A stretch of DNA of 12,040 bases, taken from Streptomyces sp. NRRL F-5122. Lineage in GTDB: Bacteria > Actinomycetota > Actinomycetes > Streptomycetales > Streptomycetaceae. The stretch covers positions 1 through 12,040 of the forward strand of contig NZ_LMWH01000007.1 of the NCBI RefSeq assembly GCF_001507435.1. Reading direction: 5' to 3'. The notes under the pieces are model-generated. The model did not search any database. It was not told the DNA's origin and worked only from the letters and a program-made list of their open reading frames with translations. The translations under genes were made by a program, and so were the position numbers. Numbering within the stretch: the first letter of the stretch is position 1; the number at the start of each line of letters is the position of its first letter. Shown here piece by piece: positions 7,469 through 12,040 of this stretch.

Positions 7469-7591
7469 TCTAGCTGCTACTCTGCTCGCCTCGCTGCCGC
7501 GCACCACGTCACGGCCACATCACGTGGCAACCGCAGTACGCGGCACCCGCAGAACCGCACGGACGGCCACGGCCGTGCATGAGGAGGAGAC

Positions 7592-7828
7592 ATGTCCGCA
7601 CACTGCCAACTCACTGGCCGACAGCCCGGCTTCGGCCATCACATCTCGCACTCGCACCGGCGCAGCAAGCGCCGCTTCGACCCCAATGTGCAGCGCAAGC
7701 GTTACTGGCTGCCCAGTGAAGGCCGCCATGTCCGGCTCACCCTGGCGGCCAAGGGCATCAAGACGGTGGACAAGATCGGTATCGAGGCCGCCGTGGCCCG
7801 TGTCCGCGCCCGGGGAGGAAAGGTCTGA
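7592..7828 (+). CDS. rpmB: Ribosomal protein L28, zinc-independent form
   Basis: 78-residue L28, a 50S protein. The family stretch [16 protein letters not shown] (19-34) and the end [21 protein letters not shown] are clear. Only one cysteine remains (C5), so the paired cysteines of zinc-binding L28 forms are lost. The ATG at 7592 follows a very strong GAGGAGGAG ribosome site (7581-7589). First gene of the rightward operon; its TGA overlaps the rpsN ATG as TGATG. Divergent from rpmG across the candidate Zur box, so both sides probably switch on together in zinc starvation. Confidence 0.97.
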   Translation: MSAHCQLTGRQPGFGHHISHSHRRSKRRFDPNVQRKRYWLPSEGRHVRLTLAAKGIKTVDKIGIEAAVARVRARGGKV

Positions 7829-8133
7829 TGGCGAAGAAGAGCAAGATCGCGAAAAATGAGCAGCGACGTCTTGTCGTGGCGCGCTACGCGGCGCGCCGCG
7901 CGGTACTGAAGGCGATCATCATGTCCCCGCGAACATCCGACGGCGAACGCGCCGCCGCTCAGCGGGAATTGCGGCGGCAGCCGCGCGACGCCAGCGCCAC
8001 CCGCCTGCGCAACCGCGACTCCGTCGACGGCCGTCCCCGCGGCCATCTGCGCACCTTCGGCCTCTCCCGCGTCCGTTTTCGCGAGATGGCCCACGCGGGC
8101 GAGCTGCCCGGGGTGACGAAGAGCAGCTGGTGA
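7828..8133 (+). CDS. rpsN: Ribosomal protein S14, zinc-independent long form
   Basis: 101-residue S14, a 30S protein. It starts [14 protein letters not shown] and ends in the conserved [41 protein letters not shown] region. It is the long, cysteine-free form; the short zinc form of about 61 residues has two CxxC pairs. The ATG at 7828 shares a base with the L28 stop, and GGAGGAAAGG inside the end of rpmB serves as ribosome site. Last gene of the rightward operon, followed by a strong hairpin at 8249-8279. Confidence 0.97.
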   Translation: MAKKSKIAKNEQRRLVVARYAARRAVLKAIIMSPRTSDGERAAAQRELRRQPRDASATRLRNRDSVDGRPRGHLRTFGLSRVRFREMAHAGELPGVTKSSW

Positions 8134-8248
8134 CTCGCGCGCCCGTCTCTCACGTCTAGTGCTGTGACCACGAAGGCTCGCCGGGTTGGCGCCGGCGCAC
8201 CAGCGTCACCGTACTCACCGGTTCCACGGCCAGGGGCGGGGTCCGGCT

Positions 8249-8279
8249 CCGGGGGCTCGTCCGACGGACGGGCCCCCGG
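8249..8279. terminator. Bidirectional terminator between rpsN and the isochorismatase-like gene
   Basis: CCGGGGGCTCGTCC (8249-8262) pairs with GGACGGGCCCCCGG (8266-8279) in a 14-bp stem with one G-U type mismatch and a 3-base loop. It lies between convergent genes (rpsN ends at 8133, the minus-strand hydrolase at 8397) and can serve both. No U-tract. The other bases of 8134-8396 show no gene. Confidence 0.75.
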
Positions 8280-8396
8280 TCACTGGTTGCGTCCAGGGCC
8301 TCGACCGGTGCGGTACGCCAAGGTCCGCCCACCGCGAGAGCCATGGCCGCTGCCGGACGAACGGTCCCTCCGCAGCGTTCGGTTCCCGAGGCCGCG

Positions 8397-8954
8397 TCAG
8401 GCGTCGGTCGTCAGGGCGTCTGCCCACTCCTTCGTCGTGAGGACATCGCCGCGACGGTTGAAGACCTTGGTCATCAGGTTGGCGTGCAGGTCGGGGTCCG
8501 GGTCGGCACAGGCGTCGGACAGGACGGTGACGCGGTGGTCCAGGTCGGCCGCCTGCAGGGCGGTGGACAGGACGATGCCACCGGTCGCGATGCCCGCGAG
8601 GACGAGGTGATCGATGTCCTGTGCGGCGAGGATCTGCTGAAGGTTGTTGCCCGCGAAGGCGCTGACGCGGTTCTTGTACACCACGATCTCGTCGCCGCGA
8701 GGAGCGACGTCGGGGTGGATGGAGGCACCGGGGTCGTCGGCCGTGAACAGATGGGTCGGCAGGGAGCCGAAGATCTTGTTACGCGGGTGGACGTCGACAT
8801 GACCGGGCCGGAGCTGGAGAACGACGTGGATGACGGGGAGCCGCGCGGCGCGGGCCGTTTCCAGGGCCCGGACGGCCGTCGGCAGGTAGTCGACGGGAAC
8901 GTGGGCGAGATGGTTGACCTGAAGGTCCATGGACAGCAGGGCGGTACGCGACAT
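8397..8954 (-). CDS. Isochorismatase-family hydrolase lacking the catalytic cysteine
   Basis: 185-residue protein of the isochorismatase-like (cysteine hydrolase fold) family. D10 in LLSMDLQ and K94 in VVYKNRVSAF stand where the family's catalytic Asp and Lys lie. The nucleophile position in GIATGGIVLST reads I127 rather than Cys. It cannot use the thiol mechanism of nicotinamidase-type members; it may resemble true isochorismatases, which also lack the Cys, or be non-catalytic. The ATG at 8954 has AAAGG 8 bases upstream; the longer frame to 9026 adds an unrelated leader. Monocistronic by appearance: the MFS terminator lies upstream and a strong hairpin downstream. Substrate unknown; annotate as hydrolase-like only. 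Confidence 0.9.
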   Translation of the reverse strand: MSRTALLSMDLQVNHLAHVPVDYLPTAVRALETARAARLPVIHVVLQLRPGHVDVHPRNKIFGSLPTHLFTADDPGASIHPDVAPRGDEIVVYKNRVSAFAGNNLQQILAAQDIDHLVLAGIATGGIVLSTALQAADLDHRVTVLSDACADPDPDLHANLMTKVFNRRGDVLTTKEWADALTTDA

Positions 8955-9089
8955 GATCGGCCTTTCAATGACGGGAGCTGACTTGCGAGATGGGTGTTCG
9001 AGGCACACGCCGCCCCGCGCGGTCATGAGTGGGCCCCGGCGCCGGGAACAACATCCGGCCTGAAGGGTGCCGGGCCTGCGCGGGGACGG

Positions 9090-9111
9090 CTGTGCGGGTT
9101 CACCCGCACAG
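9090..9111 (-). terminator. Terminator of the marR-MFS operon
   Basis: CTGTGCGGG (9090-9098) and CCCGCACAG (9103-9111) form a perfect 9-bp stem with a 4-base loop, 5 bases after the MFS stop codon. No U-tract follows. The position right at the gene end is strong support. The bases between it and 8954 must hold the promoter of the isochorismatase-like gene; I could not define a good one. Confidence 0.7.
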
Positions 9112-9116
9112 AAGGG

Positions 9117-10538
9117 CTATGCCTTGCCGGCGGCTTCGGCCGGGTCGGCCGAGAGGCGTCTCAGACTGCGGTCGAAGACGGAGACGAGGAGATACAGGAC
9201 TCCGGCACCGAGCATGACCCAGGCGAGGTGGTGCATTCCGGAGGTGCTCGCATGCTGCCCGAAGGACGCGGCCGTCGCCGACGACGCGATCATCGAGCCC
9301 AGGTAGGCGAAGGTCCGCAGCAGGCCGGCGGAGGATCCGATGCGCTCCGGATCGGCCTGAAAGTACACGGAGTTCTGCAGGGCCAGGCTGTTGGACCCCT
9401 GGGGCACACCGAAGACGACGGCAAGGGCGACGAGCATCCACACGGGACTGTCCGCGGTGAGGGTCAGCATCAGGACACAGGCGGCGATCTGGCCGACGGC
9501 GCCGAACAGGAGTTTCCCGAGGACTCCGTTGCGCCGGCCGACGGTGACGGAGACGGCGATCCCCACGAGGAACATCGGTATCTGCACAAGGCCCGCGTGA
9601 AGGGGCGAGAGCCCGTAGCCCTCTTCCGTCCACTGGGTGAAGCCGTAGAGGAAGGCATAGGAGACGACATAGGCCACCAGTGCCCTTCCGTAGGTGGCCA
9701 GCAGCGGGATGTTACCGCCCAGCACCCTCAGGTCGATGAACGGCGTCCCGGCGCGCAACTCCCGCACGGCGAAGGCTGCTCCGGCGGCGACGGTGATCAC
9801 CGGGAGGTACCAGCTGCCGGCGTGCAAGTTCATCAGGAACAGCAGCAGCGAGATCAGCATGGCCGCGAACAGACCCATGCCCGGCAGGTCGATCCGTGCG
9901 GCCGGCCTACTCCGGGCCGCCGCGTCCGTGGCCGGTTGCTTGGGCAGCCGCAGCATGCCAAGAGCGACCGCGACCGCGGCCAGGGGGATGTTGAGCGCGA
10001 AGGTGGCCCGCCAACCGCCCAGCCCGATCAGCAGCCCACCGAGCAGGGGGCCGATCACGGCGATGGTCTGGTTGGCGACCGCCAGCGCGGTCAGTACGCC
10101 CGCGGGACTGTCCTGGCCGGTCCGCTTGGCCTCACTGCGCAGCAGTGCCATGGCGGCGGGATAGCCGGCACACGTTCCGAAGCCGAGCAGGACCCGTGCC
10201 GCGATCAGGACCCCGAGGTCGGGAGCGAGGGTACCGACGACGCCGGCGACGCCGACGAGGCTCGTGCTGAGGAGGAAGAGGCGGCGCGGGCCGAATATGT
10301 CGATCAGCCGGCCGACGATCGGCTGCCCGAGGGCGGTGGCCAGATAGAGGGCGGAGACCAGCCAGGCCGTCTGCGACGGCGGCGCCCCGAAGGCGGCGCC
10401 GATCGGCACGAGCGCGACAGCGACGATGGTGGAGTTGATCGGGTTCAGGACCGAGCCGAGCATCATCGGGGGGACGAGCCGGCGGTCGAAGCCTGCCTTC
10501 CGGGTGTCGCCGCGCGCCGCGGTCATCCGGTCAGTCAT
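9117..10538 (-). CDS. MFS multidrug efflux transporter, DHA2-like
   Basis: 473-residue integral membrane transporter, about 14 hydrophobic segments by eye, which fits the DHA2 drug:proton antiporter group. Family signs: LNPINSTIVAVAL (31-43) at the motif D1 position, GRLIDIFGPRR (76-86) as motif A, and ANQTIAVIGPLLGG (155-168) as motif C. It would export a small toxic compound using the proton gradient; the substrate is not predictable. The ATG at 10538 lies inside the end of marR (8-base overlap), with GGAG upstream in marR; a second Met at codon 5 is a possible start. Co-transcribed with marR, so its level is set by the MarR operator at 11007-11040. Confidence 0.93.
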   Translation of the reverse strand: MTDRMTAARGDTRKAGFDRRLVPPMMLGSVLNPINSTIVAVALVPIGAAFGAPPSQTAWLVSALYLATALGQPIVGRLIDIFGPRRLFLLSTSLVGVAGVVGTLAPDLGVLIAARVLLGFGTCAGYPAAMALLRSEAKRTGQDSPAGVLTALAVANQTIAVIGPLLGGLLIGLGGWRATFALNIPLAAVAVALGMLRLPKQPATDAAARSRPAARIDLPGMGLFAAMLISLLLFLMNLHAGSWYLPVITVAAGAAFAVRELRAGTPFIDLRVLGGNIPLLATYGRALVAYVVSYAFLYGFTQWTEEGYGLSPLHAGLVQIPMFLVGIAVSVTVGRRNGVLGKLLFGAVGQIAACVLMLTLTADSPVWMLVALAVVFGVPQGSNSLALQNSVYFQADPERIGSSAGLLRTFAYLGSMIASSATAASFGQHASTSGMHHLAWVMLGAGVLYLLVSVFDRSLRRLSADPAEAAGKA

Positions 10539-10977
10539 GGACGAGTCGCTCCAGCACGGCCATGGCCGCGATCACGGTCTGCCGCTCCTCTTCGGTGCAC
10601 TTCTTCTGCAGTTCGGCGGCCAGCCATTCGCCCCGGGCCTGCCTGCCCTCCTCGGCCCGCCGGCGCCCCTCGGCGGTGAGCGCGATCAGCAGTCGCCGAC
10701 CGTCTGCGGGATCGCGGCGTCGCTCGACAAGACCAAGCCCGGCCAGAGCGGCGACCGTGCTCGCCATCGACTGGTGACGCATGCCCTCGACGGAGGCGAG
10801 GTCGCTGGTCGTGAGCCCTTCGTTGTCCATCAGGCGGGCCAGCACCGACGCCTGGGTGAGGCTGATGTCCTCGGCGCCTCCGGCGGCGCGGATGCGACGC
10901 CGCAGACGCCCGATGACCCCCCGCACCTCCTGCGAGGCTCGGACGGCGGACGGCGACGGTCCAGGGTGGTCAGTCAT
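10531..10977 (-). CDS. MarR-family transcriptional regulator
   Basis: 148-residue winged-helix regulator (151 if the GTG at 10986 is used). The core LTQASVLARLMDNEGLTTSDLASVEGMRHQSMASTVAALAGLGLVERR is the MarR helix-turn-helix, and DPADGRRLLIALT is the wing with its typical D-x-R/G-R pattern. Members bind palindromes as dimers and release DNA on binding a small phenolic or drug-like ligand. I prefer the ATG at 10977 because GGGTGAGGG lies before it; the GTG three codons upstream has little room for a ribosome site. It is the first gene of a pair with the MFS pump, which starts within its last codons, and it is preceded by a 34-bp palindrome that is probably its own operator. Confidence 0.93.
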   Translation of the reverse strand: MTDHPGPSPSAVRASQEVRGVIGRLRRRIRAAGGAEDISLTQASVLARLMDNEGLTTSDLASVEGMRHQSMASTVAALAGLGLVERRRDPADGRRLLIALTAEGRRRAEEGRQARGEWLAAELQKKCTEEERQTVIAAMAVLERLVHD

Positions 10978-11006
10978 GGCCCTCACCCTAAAATCGTCAG
11001 CTCAGA

Positions 11007-11040
11007 TTGTCCAGTTTACCTGCGCAGGTTAACTGGACAA
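11007..11040. promoter_or_regulatory. 34-bp palindromic operator, probably for MarR
   Basis: The left arm TTGTCCAGTTTACCTGC (11007-11023) and right arm GCAGGTTAACTGGACAA (11024-11040) are reverse complements at 16 of 17 positions, with no spacer. The centre lies 46 bases before the marR ATG. It contains both promoter hexamers for marR, so a bound dimer (or two) would block its own promoter. Length and placement fit MarR autoregulation. Confidence 0.8.
11013..11040 (-). promoter_or_regulatory. Promoter of the marR-MFS operon
   Basis: On the minus strand: -35 TTGTCC (11035-11040), a 16-bp gap, and -10 TAAACT (11013-11018). Start of transcription expected near 11006, giving a leader of about 29 bases. 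Because the site is palindromic, a mirrored pair (TTGTCC at 11007, TTAACT at 11029-11034) could also drive weak rightward transcription, but no gene follows on that side. Confidence 0.55.
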
Positions 11041-11312
11041 CGCCGGTGCTCATTCGTAGCGCGGGCACGGCCGACGTTTCGGCCTGCGGTTTCGCACACG
11101 AGGATGCACACGTCGGCGCCTTCGGCGAAGCACAGGGCAGCGCGTGGGATGCGGCTTTCCGGATCTCGGATGCCGTCACGCCCATCGAGTCCTGCGCATC
11201 GCGAAGATCGTCCGACTTGCCGGTCGGAGTCGTTGCCGGGTTCCGCTGCGCAGGCCTCGCGCCGCTCTTACGAGGCACATCCCTCAAATCGAAGGCAGTC
11301 GTGACGTGGCGC
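11041..11312. other. Stretch without a supported gene
   Basis: Several frames stay open here on both strands, but none has a credible start with ribosome site or a recognisable motif. One plus-strand frame begins in the MarR operator and runs antisense into the hypothetical gene at 11313. One minus-strand frame (GLDGRDGIRDPESRIP... to ...ILVCETAG) looks mildly protein-like and may be a gene remnant. I annotate nothing. Confidence 0.5.
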
Positions 11313-11630
11313 CTACCAGTAGGTGCGCGTGATCTTGTCAGGCAGTCGCCCCTGCCGCTGCGCCTCCTGGAAGATCGCCGCCGCCACGACGAGGAAGGCG
11401 ATGCGGAGTTCCGGGTCCGGGTGGGGGTCTTCCACATTCCCGACGTTTTTGTCGAGGAGCATGTCGCCGAGAGTCAGTCCCTCCGGTGTACAGAGGCGGG
11501 CGACTGATTCCTCGGGGTCGATCAGAATGTTTCCGGTGACCCCTTCCGCGGTTTCCCAGGTGTAGACAGATCCCGCTTCGAGAGACAAGATCTTCCTGCC
11601 CACCAGTGATGCTGTCACGGGGATGGCCAC
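11313..11630 (-). CDS. Hypothetical protein, possibly the 3' part of a broken gene
   Basis: 105 residues, not recognised. Codon use is typical of a real Streptomyces gene. Acidic and soluble, with a short hydrophobic helix (IAFLVVAAAIFQEAQ) near the end and the conspicuous stretch TPEGLTLGDMLLDKNVG in the middle. The GTG at 11630 has only a weak GAGCGA upstream. The same frame continues upstream for 8 codons (SNPGASEL) to a TGA at 11655-11657, and beyond it through a further protein-like stretch. The protein may therefore be the C-terminal 105 residues of a product of about 190 residues. If it stands alone, it could be an immunity-type or regulatory small protein; there is no evidence for either. 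Confidence 0.6.
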   Translation of the reverse strand: MAIPVTASLVGRKILSLEAGSVYTWETAEGVTGNILIDPEESVARLCTPEGLTLGDMLLDKNVGNVEDPHPDPELRIAFLVVAAAIFQEAQRQGRLPDKITRTYW

Positions 11631-11654
11631 CAGTTCGCTCGCACCGGGGTTTGA

Positions 11655-11878
11655 TCACTTGAACCCTACGCCCGCCGGCGCGGGCACTTGCTCGTCCCAG
11701 GTGGGGCCGGCGCCCCAGGGGCCGTCGGGTCCAATGGCGACAGTTCTGGTCACCGCACTGACGAATCCAGTTCGACCCGCACGGTTCGCGCGAGCGGATA
11801 GAAATCAATGGGGTGCGGATTTCCGTTCCGGAGTTGTTCCCGTTCCCTGGCGATACGCGGATCTGCGTTGAATCGCAT
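11655..11878 (-). pseudogene. Two coupled small ORFs, probable 5' half of the broken hypothetical gene
   Basis: ORF a: ATG at 11878 to TGA at 11750, 42 residues, MRFNADPRIAREREQLRNGN then PHPIDFYPLARTVRVELDSSVR. ORF b: GTG at 11753 to TGA at 11655, 32 residues, beginning VTRTVAIGPDGPWGAG. They overlap as GTGA. Adding one G to CGGTGACC (gene sense) at about 11752 fuses them in frame into a 75-residue polypeptide; ORF b is in the same frame as the 105-residue ORF at 11313. Either these are small coupled genes or one gene hit by a frameshift and a stop. I favour the second, since third-base GC is high throughout. No ribosome site is seen before 11878. Confidence 0.45.
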
Positions 11879-12040
11879 CAGCCCGCATCGAGGTGCTTCG
11901 ACGACCCTGTTCCGATCGCTCCGAGATACCGAAGGCCCTAACCTCGATCTTTCGTGACGGTCCGTCGGTTCATTTGGCGGGCCGTTTCGGCTTGTTGCGC
12001 ATGTATCGGGCAGGGTGAGTACCCGGCTGTCGCGTCGGGT
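11879..12040. other. Window edge, no supported gene
   Basis: Two minus-strand frames are open to the window edge. One ends at TAG near 11942 after PIHAQQAETARQMNRRTV, and one joins ORF a of the broken gene. Neither is recognisable. The promoter of the gene at 11878 may lie here; no clear hexamers were found. Confidence 0.4.

Noticed and set aside
8164..8610. Plus-strand frame after rpsN
   Set aside because: Crosses a strong terminator and runs antisense to the isochorismatase-like gene; composition is Arg/Pro/Ser-rich.
8955..9026. 24-residue extension of the isochorismatase-like protein
   Set aside because: The family core begins MSRTALLSMDLQ and the ATG at 8954 has AAAGG upstream; the extension is unlike the family.
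11007..11507. Plus-strand frame starting within the MarR operator
   Set aside because: No ribosome site, start inside the palindrome, antisense to the better-supported gene at 11313-11630.

Overview
The base composition (strongly GC-rich, G/C at almost every third codon position), the GTG starts, the tight gene overlaps and the protein families all point to an actinomycete chromosome, most likely Streptomyces or a close relative. No RNA gene, insertion sequence, CRISPR array or phage element was seen.

Region 1 (about 250-5400, minus strand) is a three-gene operon read right to left: an ABC-2 type ATPase, its permease with an unusual extracytoplasmic C-terminal domain, and a large secreted protein that joins a YncE/YVTN beta-propeller to a phosphoesterase of the alkaline-phosphatase superfamily. 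The genes are coupled (4-base ATGA overlap, then a 4-base gap), and a 13-bp hairpin lies just after the last stop. Region 2 (about 5750-8280) is a zinc-starvation ribosome cluster. Cysteine-poor, zinc-independent paralogues of L33, L31 and a CobW-like protein run leftward, and L28 and S14 run rightward, from one 160-bp divergent promoter region holding a Zur-box-like dyad. The CobW-like gene is broken by two apparent one-base deletions.

Region 3 (8397-11040, minus strand) has an isochorismatase-like hydrolase lacking the usual catalytic cysteine. To its right is an autoregulated-looking marR-MFS efflux pair, headed by a 34-bp near-perfect palindrome that contains the promoter. Region 4 (11041-12040) has weak coding signal except for a 105-residue hypothetical protein. 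In-frame and out-of-frame fragments upstream suggest that this ORF is the 3' part of a longer gene, broken by one frameshift and one TGA codon.

How they work together: the region 1 genes probably make an exporter plus a secreted phosphoesterase/propeller protein acting at the cell surface. Region 2 replaces zinc-binding ribosomal proteins when zinc is scarce, releasing zinc. In region 3 the MarR repressor controls its own pump. I found no clearly exotic system. The best candidates for new biology are the ABC/propeller-phosphoesterase operon with its fused external domain, and the P-loop-less CobW-like protein. Three separate places look like loss of one G or C from a G/C run, so assembly quality should be checked before any of these genes is called dead.
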